64,000 nucleotides of DNA, from contig NZ_LT906479.1 in the NCBI RefSeq assembly GCF_900187015.1, positions 558,001 through 622,000 on the forward strand. The letters are read 5' to 3'. The position numbers and the translations under genes were made by a program. Numbering within the stretch: the first letter of the stretch is position 1; the number at the start of each line of letters is the position of its first letter. Below, piece by piece: positions 19,091 through 28,417 of this stretch. The DNA is from Serratia ficaria. Its GTDB lineage: Bacteria > Pseudomonadota > Gammaproteobacteria > Enterobacterales > Enterobacteriaceae. Under the pieces are notes generated by a model that did not search any database, was not told where the DNA came from, and saw nothing but the letters and a program-made list of their open reading frames with translations.

Positions 19091-19694
19091 TAACCGATGA
19101 TGCAGGGCAGTTAAGTTCGGTAATGACTCCCTCTGCCATTCGCGTTTGTTCCGCCTGTTCCGTCGGCAAATACACCAGATAGATACGTTCCCGCTCGCTG
19201 AGAAAAGCCTCCTTAAGCTGCTTGATTTGCCATCCCGACCTTTTAAGGATGGTCAGCATGGCTCGGCTCACGATGGTATGAATTCCGTTACGCCGATGGT
19301 GGCGTGCCCAATTGATCATGGCGAGAAACAGTACCTGGCTGATCGGGTAACGCTCACCCAACAGGTGACGCGCACGTGCCTTGTCGACGAAAAAACGGCT
19401 GGACTCAATGCCGGCGTGAGGAAGAGGCACCGAATCAAAACAGGTGCGGAACGTGTGGGTGATCATATTGGGTTGATCCAGACCCGTAAAACGGACGCTG
19501 CAGATCAGCTGCCCTTGGCACAGTCCAAGAATATAACGGGTACCGGGAGTGTCGAACTCATCGAACTCCATATCGAGGTTGCACACGACGTCCCATCTCA
19601 GCCGATCACTGAACGTTTTTTTTCTCAGTCGGTAAAGTTCATTTGAGTGCGTCATTTTCAGTTCTTCAAAACTGACATCAAACAGTTCCAGCAT
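19062..19694 (-). CDS. Acyl-homoserine-lactone synthase, EsaI/SprI type
   Basis: A 210-aa LuxI-family enzyme that makes an acyl-homoserine lactone from S-adenosylmethionine and acyl-ACP. Family-conserved residues are present: Arg24, Phe28, Trp34, Asp45, Asp48, Arg68, Glu97 and Arg100 (RLRKKTF, DEFDTPGTRYI, SSRFFVDKARAR). Long stretches match recalled EsaI, and the acyl-chain pocket is of that type, so a 3-oxo-C6-like product is plausible but not proven. AAGGAA lies before the ATG. It is convergent with, and overlaps, the luxR-type gene. Confidence 0.93.
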   Translation of the reverse strand: MLELFDVSFEELKMTHSNELYRLRKKTFSDRLRWDVVCNLDMEFDEFDTPGTRYILGLCQGQLICSVRFTGLDQPNMITHTFRTCFDSVPLPHAGIESSRFFVDKARARHLLGERYPISQVLFLAMINWARHHRRNGIHTIVSRAMLTILKRSGWQIKQLKEAFLSERERIYLVYLPTEQAEQTRMAEGVITELNCPASSVITWPMSLPV

Positions 19695-20009
19695 TTCATT
19701 TCCTTGTTTTTACTGGCGAGAATTCATCGCGATTTACATATCGCATGCCGGTATTCTACAAAGGTTTCGCGTCGGCAGGCGAACTTAAAAGCATGGTAAG
19801 AAAAGTCGGAGGAGTTGGCGATGATGTATCCGAACTGATATTTGAAATTCCGGATCGCATCTCCCGATTGAAACAGCGGGTATATCCTTTGCGAGAATGT
19901 GTGCTGGCAGTGTTTGAGTACGGGCATTCATTGCCGCACAGGCAGGGGTGAACAAATCTTGTTCTCGGCGGCTGTTCACCCTGGTACAAAAGCCTCTGTT
20001 TTATCGCAA
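19695..20009. other. AT-rich gap between luxI-type gene and ubiV, with an inverted repeat
   Basis: No supportable gene was found; short ORFs exist on both strands but resemble nothing known. Near its right end (19943-19983) CAGGGGTGAACA pairs with TGTTCACCCTG over 11 bp with one bulged base and an 18-nt loop. It may end ubiVU transcription coming from the right. The luxI promoter must lie at the left of the gap; no clear lux box was seen there. Confidence 0.45.
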
Positions 20010-20888
20010 TTACCCCATCAACTCCAGCCCGGCGACCCGGCGCCAGTAGCCGTTGCAGTCGGCGCCTTCGGTCAGCGCCAGCGGCTGCTCGCCCCGTTCG
20101 TTGGCGCGAAAGCGCGCGATCAGCGCCAGCGTCTCGGCGCCCTGCGGCGAAAGCCGCACGATGTCCACCAGCCCCTGCATGCTCTGCAGCTCGTTGCCCA
20201 GGTTGTAGCAGTAGCCGCTCATGGTCTGGATGCCGTTGAGCACGAACACCCGCTGCTGCTCCTGGGAGCGCATCATGCGGCCCTGCGGATACTTGATGCA
20301 GCAGGTTTCGCATTCGTCCTTGCCGCGGTTTTCCGAACGGGCGGTGAAGCAGCGGGCCGAATAGGCCAGCGGCAGGTGGCCGTAGCTCAGAACTTCCACC
20401 TCAAAGTCGTGGCGGAAACCCAGCTCTTCGCACTGCGTCAGCAGATTGGCCAGCCAGTCGCGCGACAGCTCGACCGGCATGCACCAGCGCATCATGCCCT
20501 GGCGGCGCAGCAGGCGCAGGGTATAGGCGTTGTAGCAGTTCAGCGCGTGGCCGGCGACGAACGGCAGGCCGCGCTCCGCCGCCATATTTACCGTACCCAG
20601 ATCGTTGGCTTCGATCAGGAACTCGCCGTTCTCCACGTAGCGCTTCAGCTCGTTAAGTTCGGAAGGCGCCTGCAGCAGCGCCAGGGTGGAGAGCACCACC
20701 TGCTTGCCGCTGCGGGCGATCTCCTGCGCCAGCGCCAGCCAGTCGCCGGCCTTCATCTCGCGCCGCTTGGTGCAGACGCTCTCGCCGAGGTAGATGATCT
20801 CGGCGCTGCTGTTTACCGCCTGCCGATAAAACGCCGCGATATCGTTTTTTGGCCAGTAGTAGAGCACCGGCCCCAGTGCGTATTTCAT
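20010..20888 (-). CDS. ubiV: UbiV, O2-independent ubiquinone hydroxylation (U32 family)
   Basis: UbiV and UbiU form a [4Fe-4S]-containing complex that hydroxylates the ubiquinone ring without oxygen, using prephenate as oxygen donor. The 292-aa product begins MKYALGPVLYYWPK and has cysteines placed as in the family, including ECETCCIKYPQG. It follows ubiU directly (11-base gap). Position equals E. coli yhbV, next to yhbU and yhbT. Confidence 0.94.
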   Translation of the reverse strand: MKYALGPVLYYWPKNDIAAFYRQAVNSSAEIIYLGESVCTKRREMKAGDWLALAQEIARSGKQVVLSTLALLQAPSELNELKRYVENGEFLIEANDLGTVNMAAERGLPFVAGHALNCYNAYTLRLLRRQGMMRWCMPVELSRDWLANLLTQCEELGFRHDFEVEVLSYGHLPLAYSARCFTARSENRGKDECETCCIKYPQGRMMRSQEQQRVFVLNGIQTMSGYCYNLGNELQSMQGLVDIVRLSPQGAETLALIARFRANERGEQPLALTEGADCNGYWRRVAGLELMG

Positions 20889-20899
20889 GCTTCCTCCGG

Positions 20900-21895
20900 C
20901 TACTGCCATTTGCGGTGATAGGCGCCCAATGTGGTCTGGGTGCCTTCGGACATCGCCCCCAGCGTTTCCATCCAGGCGGCGTCGGCCCGATAGGCGGCCG
21001 GATCGGCCAGGCAGCGGTCGATCGCCTGGCGCCAGACGCGCGCCACCTGGCTGACGTAGGCCGGGCTGCGCTGGCGGCCTTCGATCTTCACCGAGGCGAT
21101 ATTGGCGGCCAGCAGCTCCGGCAGCAGCGCCAGGGTATTCAGGCTGGTGGGCTCCTCCAGCGCGTGGTAGCGCAGCTCGTCCACCAGATAACGCCCCTTG
21201 CACAGCGTCGGGTAACCGGCGTTTTCATGCTCCTGATAGCGGTCGATCAGCACGTCGTTCAGCCGCGACTCCATGCCCTGCGCGGTTTGCTGCCAGCGTA
21301 CGTAGCGCGCCGGCGAGCAGGCGCCGACGGTGTTCGGCGATTCGCCGGTCAGATAGGAAGAGAGGTAGCAGCGGCCTTCGGCCATGATGCACAGGCTGCC
21401 GAAGGCGAACACCTCCAGCGGCACCGGGCTGGTGCGCGCCAGCTGTTTGACCTGATGCATCGACAGCACGCGCGGCAGCACCACCCGGCTCACGTCGAAG
21501 TGGCGCTGATAGAAGCGGATCGCCTCCTCGTTGGTGGCGGAGGCCTGTACCGACACGTGGCGCTCCAGCTGCGGATAGCGCTCCGCGGCATATTCCAGCA
21601 TCGCCAGATCGGCCAGGATCAGCGCGTCGGCGCCCAGTTGCGCCGCCATGTCCACCGCCCGCTGCCAGCGCGCATAGCCGTCCGGATGCGCGAAGGTGTT
21701 GATGGCGATGTGCAGCTTGCGGCCGTGGCGGTGCACGTAGTCGACCGCCTCCCGCAGCTTTTTCTCGGTGAAGTTGAGACCGGCGAAGTGGCGCGCGTTG
21801 GTATCGTCTTTCAGGCCGATGTAAACGGCGTCGGCACCGTTATCCACCGCGGCCTTCAGGGCCGGCAGGTTGCCGGCGGGACAAAGCAGCTCCAT
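20900..21895 (-). CDS. ubiU: UbiU, O2-independent ubiquinone hydroxylation (U32 family)
   Basis: Partner of UbiV. The 331-aa product (same length as E. coli UbiU/YhbU) begins MELLCPAGNLPALKAAVDNG and carries the U32 signature around SLCIMAEGRCYLSSYLTG, whose cysteines belong to the iron-sulfur site. The frame is open a little further upstream, but the start at 21895 is the family N-terminus. It is first in a two-gene operon and is divergent from ubiT. Its upstream region carries an FNR-like site at class II spacing. Confidence 0.95.
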   Translation of the reverse strand: MELLCPAGNLPALKAAVDNGADAVYIGLKDDTNARHFAGLNFTEKKLREAVDYVHRHGRKLHIAINTFAHPDGYARWQRAVDMAAQLGADALILADLAMLEYAAERYPQLERHVSVQASATNEEAIRFYQRHFDVSRVVLPRVLSMHQVKQLARTSPVPLEVFAFGSLCIMAEGRCYLSSYLTGESPNTVGACSPARYVRWQQTAQGMESRLNDVLIDRYQEHENAGYPTLCKGRYLVDELRYHALEEPTSLNTLALLPELLAANIASVKIEGRQRSPAYVSQVARVWRQAIDRCLADPAAYRADAAWMETLGAMSEGTQTTLGAYHRKWQ

Positions 21896-21991
21896 AGATT
21901 TATCCTGACTCAGCCCGCGCCCGGCCGGGCATGGGCGGTCATAAGGTTGCCGGCGACCCTTTCCCGCCGGCAAACGCGAATCGGGGAGGCA

Positions 21992-22086
21992 ATTTTAGTG
22001 AAAGGCGGGTGAACAGGTTTTGATTTGGGGCAGCTTCTGGCGTATTGATAGACATGGCGGCGAAATGCACTATTTGTTGATATAGA
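21992..22086. promoter_or_regulatory. Divergent FNR-type promoters for ubiUV and ubiT (candidate)
   Basis: Two TTGAT half-sites are seen. TTGAT-TTGG-GGCAG (22020-22033) is centred 41.5 bp upstream of the start point implied by a leftward TAAAAT (21992-21997). TTGAT-AGAC-ATGGC (22045-22058) is centred 41.5 bp upstream of the start implied by a rightward TATAGA (22081-22086). Each matches 7 of 10 FNR consensus bases. In E. coli these genes are FNR-responsive. The geometry is seen; binding is inferred. Confidence 0.45.
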
Positions 22087-22144
22087 CCGCTGAAGCGGCG
22101 CGCCGTTGTGGCAAAATAGCGTTAGTCTGTGTTGAAAGGAGTGA

Positions 22145-22672
22145 ATGACCGTGTTGGAACAACTACGAGCACGCATTGTGCGCCAAGGGCCGTCGCTGCT
22201 GCGCGTACCGCTAAAATTCACGCCGTTTGCTCTGCAGCGCCAGCTTCTGCAACAGGTGCTGGGCTGGCAGTTCCGCCAGGCGCTGGCGGATGGCGATTTG
22301 GAATTTCTCGCGTCGCGCTGGTTAAAGATCGAAGTTCGCGATCTGGCGCTACACTGGTTTATGACGGTTGAAAACGACAAACTGGTTGTCAGCCAGCACG
22401 CCGAAGCGGACGTCAGCTTCAGCGGCGACGCCAACGATCTGATCCTGATCGCTGCGCGCAAGCAAGATCCTGATACGCTGTTCTTTCAGCGTCGGCTGCA
22501 GATTGAAGGGGATACCGAATTGGGCCTGTATGTAAAAAATCTGATGGACGCCATTGAGCTGGAAAGCATGCCTGCGCCGCTGCGCATGGGGCTGCTGCAG
22601 CTGGCCGATTTTGTCGAAGCAGGGCAGCAGGAGGGCACGGCGCAGGCTTCCCGTGTACCGGTATCATGCTGA
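22145..22672 (+). CDS. ubiT: UbiT, SCP2-domain lipid-binding factor
   Basis: UbiT binds ubiquinone intermediates and is required for anaerobic ubiquinone synthesis, the counterpart of aerobic UbiJ. The 175-aa product has an SCP2-like domain over most of its length (about 30-145), including LALHWFMTVENDKLVV and a C-terminal helix. AAGGAG precedes the ATG. It overlaps yhbS by seven bases, so the two are likely co-translated. Confidence 0.93.
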   Translation: MTVLEQLRARIVRQGPSLLRVPLKFTPFALQRQLLQQVLGWQFRQALADGDLEFLASRWLKIEVRDLALHWFMTVENDKLVVSQHAEADVSFSGDANDLILIAARKQDPDTLFFQRRLQIEGDTELGLYVKNLMDAIELESMPAPLRMGLLQLADFVEAGQQEGTAQASRVPVSC

Positions 22673-23169
22673 TCCGCGTAGAGATCCCGGTAGATGCGGC
22701 GGGCATCGACGCACTGCTGCGCCGCGCCTTTGGCCGCGACGACGAAGCCGATCTGGTGCAGCAACTGCGCGAAGACGGCCTGCTGACTCTGGGCATCGTC
22801 GTCACCGACGACGAAGGCGGGGTGGTGGGCTACGCCGCCTTCAGCCCGGTCGATGTGGCGGGCGAAGATCGCCAATGGGTCGGTCTGGCGCCGTTGGCGG
22901 TGGACGAAAGCCTGCGCCGCCAGGGCTTGGGCGAAAAGCTGATCTACGAAGGGCTGGATTCGCTCAATGAGTTCAGCTACGCCGCGGTGGTGGTGCTGGG
23001 CGATCCGGCTTATTACGGCCGTTTCGGCTTCAAACCGGCGGCGGCCTATGGCCTGCACTGCCGTTGGCCGGGCGCGGAAGCCGCGTTCCAGGTTTATCCG
23101 CTGGCGGAAGACGCCCTGAGTGGCGTCAGCGGTGAAGTCGCATACTCGGCGCCGTTTAACCGGCTGTAA
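22666..23169 (+). CDS. yhbS: GNAT-family N-acetyltransferase YhbS
   Basis: A 167-aa acetyltransferase-fold protein with the acetyl-CoA loop [15 protein letters not shown] and the [10 protein letters not shown] segment typical of the YhbS subgroup. Its substrate is unknown. The start lies inside the end of ubiT. It converges on yhbQ with a 14-base overlap of 3' ends. Order ubiT-yhbS-yhbQ-yhbP is as in E. coli. Confidence 0.92.
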   Translation: MLIRVEIPVDAAGIDALLRRAFGRDDEADLVQQLREDGLLTLGIVVTDDEGGVVGYAAFSPVDVAGEDRQWVGLAPLAVDESLRRQGLGEKLIYEGLDSLNEFSYAAVVVLGDPAYYGRFGFKPAAAYGLHCRWPGAEAAFQVYPLAEDALSGVSGEVAYSAPFNRL

Positions 23170-23452
23170 CCGCCGGCAGCAAATACTCCAATGACAGCGG
23201 CGGGTGCTTCACCAGCCGCTCTTTTTGCGCTTTGCTCAACTGCTTTACCCGATATTCCAGCCTCAGCGCCGTCGAGCGATCCCCCACCGGCCGGTGAAAC
23301 GCCAGCGTCAGTTCCCCTTTGCCGCGCAGCGCCTTGGCGCCTTTGCCCGCCTGATGCTGGGCCAGCCGCCGCGCCACGTCGGTGGTGATGCCGGTATACA
23401 GCATGCCGTTGGGCAGGCGCAGCATGTAGAGATGCCAGTTATTCTCGGTCAT
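23156..23452 (-). CDS. yhbQ: GIY-YIG domain protein YhbQ
   Basis: A 98-aa single-domain protein of the UvrC/intron-endonuclease GIY-YIG superfamily. The motif appears here as [18 protein letters not shown] followed by RRLAQHQ. Such small proteins are predicted nucleases and may act in DNA damage responses. The start at [11 protein letters not shown] is the family N-terminus; upstream in-frame ATGs would add 14 unconserved residues. Confidence 0.9.
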   Translation of the reverse strand: MTENNWHLYMLRLPNGMLYTGITTDVARRLAQHQAGKGAKALRGKGELTLAFHRPVGDRSTALRLEYRVKQLSKAQKERLVKHPPLSLEYLLPAVTAG

Positions 23453-23536
23453 TTGCACATCAAATCGGGTTGAAACAGAGCCTAATCGTAGCATATCAGG
23501 CTATTATCAGGCGCTGGAGACGAGGGGAGAACTGCG

Positions 23537-23977
23537 TTGAATCAGCCAGAAGAGTTAGAACACATCCGCCATTTCATCGGCAAGCAGCACGTGCTGACGC
23601 TGTGCGCCGGCAACGGCATGGATATGTGGTGCGCCAACTGTTTTTACGTGTTTGACGCCGAGCGCATGGCGCTGTGGCTGATGACCGAGCCGCACACCCG
23701 CCATGGCGAGCTGATGCTGCAGAACGCCGGGGTGGTGGGCACCATCGCGCCGAAGCCGAAGACCATTGCGTTGATCCGCGGCGTGCAGTACCGCGCCGAG
23801 GCGGTGATGCTGAGCGGCGAGGAAGACGCGCAGGCGCGCGCCCGCTACTGCCGGCGTTTCCCGATCGCCAAAGCGATGAAGGCGCCGGTGTGGCAACTGA
23901 GTTTGCAGGAGGTGAAGATGACCGACAACACCCTCGGCTTCGGCAAGAAGCTGCATTGGACGCGGTCTATACTGTAA
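23537..23977 (+). CDS. yhbP: UPF0306 / pyridoxamine 5'-phosphate oxidase-like protein YhbP
   Basis: A 146-aa protein of the split-barrel flavin-binding fold. The segment [10 protein letters not shown] near the C-terminus and [11 protein letters not shown] in the middle match E. coli YhbP. The start is TTG at 23537 ([19 protein letters not shown]), preceded by GGGGAG; no ATG is available nearby. Biochemical role unknown. E. coli has yhbO between yhbP and yraR; it is missing here. Confidence 0.88.
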   Translation: MNQPEELEHIRHFIGKQHVLTLCAGNGMDMWCANCFYVFDAERMALWLMTEPHTRHGELMLQNAGVVGTIAPKPKTIALIRGVQYRAEAVMLSGEEDAQARARYCRRFPIAKAMKAPVWQLSLQEVKMTDNTLGFGKKLHWTRSIL

Positions 23978-24007
23978 GCTGAACAATCGATTGGCACGGG
24001 AGATCTG

Positions 24008-24640
24008 ATGGCGCGGGCACTGATAGTGGGGGCCACCGGCCTGGTGGGGAAGGCGCTGTTGCAGCTGCTGCAGGACGATGCGCAGGTGACGGCGATCGTG
24101 GCGCCGACGCGCGCGCCGCTGCCGCCGCACGCCAAACTGACCAACCCGGTGGGCGATGACCTGTTCGAATTGCTGAGCACCCTGCGGCAGCCGGTGGAAC
24201 TGGTCTTTTGCTGCCTGGGTACCACCCGCAGCGCGGCCGGCAGCGCCGATGCGTTTCGCTATGTCGATTATCAGCTGGTGGTCGAAAGCGCGTTGACCGG
24301 GCGGCGGCTCGGCGCGCAGCATTGTCTGGTGGTCAGCGCGCTGGGCGCCAATCCGAATTCTTCCTTCCTGTATAACCGCACCAAGGGCGAAATGGAGCAG
24401 GCGCTGCGCGAGCAAGACTGGCCGCGCCTGACGCTGGCGCGGCCGTCGATGCTGCTGGGCGAACGCCGCTCACCGCGGCTGACGGAGCGGCTTTCCCTGC
24501 CGCTGTTCAAACTGCTGCCCGGCAAGTGGCGGGCCGTCGCCGCCAAAGACGTGGCGCAGAGCCTGTTGCAGCAGGCATTCGGCCCCGGCGAAGGCGTCAG
24601 GGTGCTGGAGTCGGACCGGCTGCATTGCTATCGCAGCTGA
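24008..24640 (+). CDS. yraR: NAD(P)-binding Rossmann-fold protein YraR
   Basis: A 210-aa short-chain reductase-like protein with the dinucleotide loop VGATGLVGKALL at the N-terminus and the YNRTKGEMEQAL segment (Tyr-x3-Lys) in the middle. The closest recalled relative is E. coli YraR. Function unknown. GGGAG precedes the ATG. Its 3' end overlaps phnP, on the other strand, by 44 bases, marking the point where the phosphonate cluster joins the conserved yra/yhb region. Confidence 0.87.
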   Translation: MARALIVGATGLVGKALLQLLQDDAQVTAIVAPTRAPLPPHAKLTNPVGDDLFELLSTLRQPVELVFCCLGTTRSAAGSADAFRYVDYQLVVESALTGRRLGAQHCLVVSALGANPNSSFLYNRTKGEMEQALREQDWPRLTLARPSMLLGERRSPRLTERLSLPLFKLLPGKWRAVAAKDVAQSLLQQAFGPGEGVRVLESDRLHCYRS

Positions 24641-25379
24641 TGCTGAGGTTGTCGAACGCCAGCTCCAGCCCGGCCGGCAGCTCGTTGTCCATCAGCCACA
24701 GATCGAGATGATGGCTGATGTGCGTCAACAGCGTGCGCCGCGGCTGCAACCGCCGTTGCGTTTCCAGTGCGCGGGTCAGATCGTTGTGGTTGCGCGGCAC
24801 CTGCGGCTGCGGCGGCAGGCTGCAGTCGAGCACCAGCAGATCCAGCGGCGTCCGCTGTAAAAAATCTGCGGTAGCCGGCGGCAGGCCGAGGGTATCGGTG
24901 AGATAGGCCAGCGATGCTCCGCCCGCCTGGATCAGATAACCGTGGGTCAGTCTGGAATGCTGCAGCGGCAGCGGCGTGATGCGCATGCCGCCCAGCTTGA
25001 CGGTTTCGAAGGCCTGCAGCGGCGGCTGAAACGCCAAAATGCCGGGGTGTTTGAACAGGTCGTCGCAGCCTTGCTCATCCGGCGGGCCGTAGACCGGAAT
25101 GGAATTTCCGCACCCCCAGCGCAAAGGAAATAACCCCTGAACGTGATCCATGTGGTAATGTGTCAGTAAAAAACGTTGAATTTGCCCCGCCGAAAACCGC
25201 CGCTCCAAAGACGGCAATCCCGCATCCAGCAAGGTCGTTTCCCCCTGATAGCCGATCATCGCGCTGCACGGCCGCCGCCGAAATGCCGGTTCACGCCGCG
25301 CCCGCTGGCAGACCAGGCAGTCGCAACCGAATGCCGGCACCTGCTGTGCACCACCGGTGCCGAGAAAGGTCAATTTCAT
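24597..25379 (-). CDS. phnP: PhnP, cyclic ribose phosphate phosphodiesterase
   Basis: PhnP opens 5-phospho-ribose 1,2-cyclic phosphate, a late step of the C-P lyase pathway. The 260-aa metallo-beta-lactamase-fold protein has the metal motif THYHMDH and the extra zinc site cysteines FGCDCLVC near the N-terminus. It is last in the leftward phn operon, 13 bases after the acetyltransferase gene. The start MKLTFLGTGGAQQVP is the family N-terminus. Confidence 0.94.
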   Translation of the reverse strand: MKLTFLGTGGAQQVPAFGCDCLVCQRARREPAFRRRPCSAMIGYQGETTLLDAGLPSLERRFSAGQIQRFLLTHYHMDHVQGLFPLRWGCGNSIPVYGPPDEQGCDDLFKHPGILAFQPPLQAFETVKLGGMRITPLPLQHSRLTHGYLIQAGGASLAYLTDTLGLPPATADFLQRTPLDLLVLDCSLPPQPQVPRNHNDLTRALETQRRLQPRRTLLTHISHHLDLWLMDNELPAGLELAFDNLSISCDSNAAGPTPAP

Positions 25380-25392
25380 AGGCCACTCTCCG

Positions 25393-25995
25393 TTAAAGAT
25401 ACTTCTCCGCAAAGCGGTCGATATCGCGGAAATCCGCCAATCTTTCCTGCAATGTTTGATGATCCCAGTGCCACCACTGGCTGCGCTCGATGCGTTCAAT
25501 CAGCGCGTCGTCAAAGCGCATGCCGATCTTTTTGGCCGCCACCCCGGCGACGATGCTGTACGGCTCCACATCTTTGGTCACCACCGCCGCGCTGCCGATC
25601 ACCGCGCCGTTGCCGACGCTGACGCCCGGCATCAGGATGGCGTTATGGCCGATCCACACGTCGTGGCCAACGGTGACCTGGTGTTGGCGCCGCCAGTCGA
25701 AAAACGCCGCGTCGTCTTCCCCCAGGCCGTAGTCGGCGGCGCGGTAGGTGAAGTGGTGCTGGGCGATGCGCTGATAGGTCGGGTGGTTGCCCGGGTTGAT
25801 GCGCGCGTAGGAGGCGATGGAGACGAACTTGCCGATGGTGGCGTAAAAAATCTGGTTGTGGCCGGCGGTGTAGGAGTAGTCCCCCATCTCCACCTCTTCC
25901 AGGATCGCATCGTCGGCCAGATGCACATACTGGCCGAGCCGGGTGCGGTTAAGGATCACGTGGTCGCCGATTTTCGGCTGGGCAAGGTCGGTCAT
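25393..25995 (-). CDS. Hexapeptide-repeat acetyltransferase of phosphonate operons
   Basis: A 200-aa left-handed beta-helix transferase with hexapeptide repeats ([20 protein letters not shown]) and the chloramphenicol/streptogramin-acetyltransferase-like end [12 protein letters not shown]. This family is found in phn operons of many proteobacteria and takes the place that PhnO (an unrelated GNAT enzyme) has in E. coli. It probably acetylates aminoalkylphosphonates or a pathway intermediate; the substrate is inferred. Start and phnN stop overlap (ATGA). Confidence 0.85.
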   Translation of the reverse strand: MTDLAQPKIGDHVILNRTRLGQYVHLADDAILEEVEMGDYSYTAGHNQIFYATIGKFVSIASYARINPGNHPTYQRIAQHHFTYRAADYGLGEDDAAFFDWRRQHQVTVGHDVWIGHNAILMPGVSVGNGAVIGSAAVVTKDVEPYSIVAGVAAKKIGMRFDDALIERIERSQWWHWDHQTLQERLADFRDIDRFAEKYL

Positions 25996-26561
25996 GGCAT
26001 GGCGTCCTGAGGTTGTGCGGCGGCGGCGGGCAACAGCGCCAGCAGCGCCGCCAGGGTGTCTTCGAGCGGGCCGTCGTTATCCAGCCACCGGCAGCCGGCG
26101 GGCAGGCGGTGCTGATACTCCGCCGCCCGCGCCAGCCGCTGCTCAATCTGCGCGGCGTTCTCCCGCCCGCGGCGCTGCAGGCGTTGGCGCAGCACCCCGG
26201 CGCTGACCTGCAGGCACACCGGCAACAGCTGCGCGCCGTAGCGCCGCTGCGCCTGCGGCAGGTGGGCGCGCGAGCCGTTGACCACCACGTCGATCCCCTG
26301 CAGCAGCCAAAGATCCACCTCGATCCCGAAGGCGTAGCGGTGCTGATGCGCCTGCCAGTCCAGCGCGAACAACCCCTTGGCGCGGCGGCGCAGAAACTCG
26401 GGCTCGCTGAGCGCGATATGGTTCTCGCAGCCGGCGTCCGCCGGCCGAGTGATGTAGCGGTGCGCCACCAGCGGCGCGCGGTCGGCGCAGCCGCGCAGCC
26501 GCTCGAGCAGGCTGTCCTTGCCCGCACCGGAAGGCCCCATCAGATAGATAAGCTGCGCCAT
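25992..26561 (-). CDS. phnN: Ribose 1,5-bisphosphate phosphokinase PhnN
   Basis: PhnN phosphorylates ribose 1,5-bisphosphate to PRPP, feeding the sugar left from C-P lyase back to nucleotide synthesis. The 189-aa guanylate kinase-like protein has a P-loop GPSGAGKDS at the N-terminus and a [10 protein letters not shown] segment. It overlaps its neighbours by one base (phnM side) and four bases (downstream). Confidence 0.93.
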   Translation of the reverse strand: MAQLIYLMGPSGAGKDSLLERLRGCADRAPLVAHRYITRPADAGCENHIALSEPEFLRRRAKGLFALDWQAHQHRYAFGIEVDLWLLQGIDVVVNGSRAHLPQAQRRYGAQLLPVCLQVSAGVLRQRLQRRGRENAAQIEQRLARAAEYQHRLPAGCRWLDNDGPLEDTLAALLALLPAAAAQPQDAMP

Positions 26562-27697
26562 CAGAACACCTGCCTGCCCTGGCGCCAGACGTTCTGCACG
26601 TAAATATGCTCGCCGTGCGGCCGCGCCAGCACCAGATCGGCCCGCAGCCCTTCGGCGATGGTGCCGCGATCCTGCAGATCCAGCGCACGCGCCGGGTTGC
26701 GGGTGACCATGCGCACCGCCTGCGGCAGGTCGTAACCGTTGCGATCGTCCGCCGCGATGCGGAACGCCGCATCCAGCAGGCTGGCCGGGTAATAGTCGGA
26801 AGAGAGAATATCCAACACCCCCAGCGCCGCCAGGTGATGCGCCGCCACGTTGCCGGAATGGGAACCGCCGCGCACGATGTTCGGCGCGCCCATCAGCACC
26901 TGCAGCCCCTGCCGGTGCGAAGCGCGGGCGGCCGCCTCGGTGGTGGGGAACTCGGCGATATTGCTGCCCAGCGCGCAGGACTCCGCCACGTGCTCGGCGG
27001 TGGCGTCGTCGTGGCTGGCCAGCGAGATATGGCGCGCCCGGCAGTGGGCGGCGATCGCTTCGCGGTTCGGCGCGGCCCAGCGGGCGGAAAGCCCGACCTG
27101 CTGCTCTTCGAACTCGCTCATCTGCTGGTCGTTAAGGTGATATTTGCCCTGATAATACTCGCGGTACTTTTCGCGCGAGGCGAACTGGCGCTGGCCCGGC
27201 GAATGGTCCATCAGCGACACCAGCGACACCCCGGGCTTGTCCATCAGCCGTTCGAACAGCGGCAGGGTGCTTTCATGCGGCAGCTCGCAGCGCAGGTGCA
27301 GCCGATGCTCGGCGCGGTTCACCCCGGCGCGCTGGCTGTGGATCACCGCGTCGATCATTTTTTGCAGGTTCTCCAGCCGGTGGCCGCCGTCGCGCACGTC
27401 GCCGATCGCCACCGCGTCCAGCACCGTGGTGATGCCGTTGGCCACCATCAGCGCGTCGTGGCTGCTCATCGCCGAATGCGCCGGCCAGTCGACGTTGGGC
27501 CGCGGGGTGAAAAACTTGTCCAGATTGTCGGTGTGCAGCTCGATAAGCCCGGGCAGCAGCCAGCCGCCGTCGCCGTCCAGCGCCTGCGGCAGCTGGCTGG
27601 GGGTATCGGCAAAGCTGCGGATCGCGCCCTCGTGCATCTCCAGTGAACCGGCCACTACCTGGTCGTCCAGCACCAGCTTAACGTTGTTGATGATCAT
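26561..27697 (-). CDS. phnM: Alpha-D-ribose 1-methylphosphonate 5-triphosphate diphosphatase PhnM
   Basis: PhnM removes pyrophosphate from the triphosphorylated methylphosphonate sugar before C-P cleavage. The 378-aa amidohydrolase shows metal-binding motifs [17 protein letters not shown] near the N-terminus and [12 protein letters not shown] toward the end. It shares a base with both flanking genes. Length and ending (VYVQNVWR-like [10 protein letters not shown]) match E. coli PhnM. Confidence 0.95.
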   Translation of the reverse strand: MIINNVKLVLDDQVVAGSLEMHEGAIRSFADTPSQLPQALDGDGGWLLPGLIELHTDNLDKFFTPRPNVDWPAHSAMSSHDALMVANGITTVLDAVAIGDVRDGGHRLENLQKMIDAVIHSQRAGVNRAEHRLHLRCELPHESTLPLFERLMDKPGVSLVSLMDHSPGQRQFASREKYREYYQGKYHLNDQQMSEFEEQQVGLSARWAAPNREAIAAHCRARHISLASHDDATAEHVAESCALGSNIAEFPTTEAAARASHRQGLQVLMGAPNIVRGGSHSGNVAAHHLAALGVLDILSSDYYPASLLDAAFRIAADDRNGYDLPQAVRMVTRNPARALDLQDRGTIAEGLRADLVLARPHGEHIYVQNVWRQGRQVF

Positions 27698-28401
27698 CAG
27701 AGGCTCTCCAGCGCCTGTGGCGCCTGCATGTCATATAACCGGTCGGCGACCTGCCGGCGGGCGGCTTCATCATGGAAAATGCCGACGATGGCCGCGCCGC
27801 GCGCCTTGGCCTGCTCTATCAGCGCCACCACCGCCGCGCCGTTGCGGCTGTCGAGCGAGGCGGTCGGCTCGTCCAGCAGCAGGATCGGGTAGTCGACGAT
27901 AAAACCGCGGGCGATGTTGACCCGCTGCTGCTCGCCGCCGGAGAAGGTGGACGGCGCCAGCTGCCACAGGCGCTGCGGCACGTTGAGCTTGTCGAGCAGC
28001 GTTTCGGCGCGCTGGCGGCATTCGGCGCGGTCGACGCCCTGTTCCAGCAGCGGCTGCATCACCACCTCGAGGGCGCTGATGCGCGGGATCACCCGCAGGA
28101 ACTGGCTGACCCAGCCGAGGGTATGGCGGCGCACCGCCAGGATCTGGCGCGCTTCGGCCCGCACCATATCCAGCCACTCCCCCTGATGGTTGACCCAGAT
28201 ATGGCCGCTGTCGGGCAGATAGTTGGCGTACAGCGAGCGCAGCAGGGTGGATTTGCCGCTGCCGGAGTGGCCGTGCAGCACCACGCATTCGCCGCTGCCG
28301 ACCGTCATGTTGGCGTCTTGCAGCACCGGCAGCCGGATGCCGTGCTGCTGGTGCAGCACGAAGGTTTTGCTCAGGTGTTCAACTCGAATTTGAATGGTCA
28401 T
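27697..28401 (-). CDS. phnL: C-P lyase ABC-type ATP-binding subunit PhnL
   Basis: A 234-aa ABC ATPase with Walker [10 protein letters not shown], signature [15 protein letters not shown] and Walker [10 protein letters not shown]. PhnL works with PhnGHI in attaching phosphonate to the 1' position of ATP-derived adenine ribose, and is not a transporter part. It lies between phnK and phnM as in E. coli. Confidence 0.95.
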   Translation of the reverse strand: MTIQIRVEHLSKTFVLHQQHGIRLPVLQDANMTVGSGECVVLHGHSGSGKSTLLRSLYANYLPDSGHIWVNHQGEWLDMVRAEARQILAVRRHTLGWVSQFLRVIPRISALEVVMQPLLEQGVDRAECRQRAETLLDKLNVPQRLWQLAPSTFSGGEQQRVNIARGFIVDYPILLLDEPTASLDSRNGAAVVALIEQAKARGAAIVGIFHDEAARRQVADRLYDMQAPQALESL

Positions 28402-28417
28402 CTGTTATCGCCTTGGG

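Noticed and set aside
19745..19951. 68-codon ORF in the luxI-ubiV gap
   Set aside because: No recognisable similarity, no convincing ribosome-binding site, and competing ORFs on the opposite strand; not supportable as a gene.
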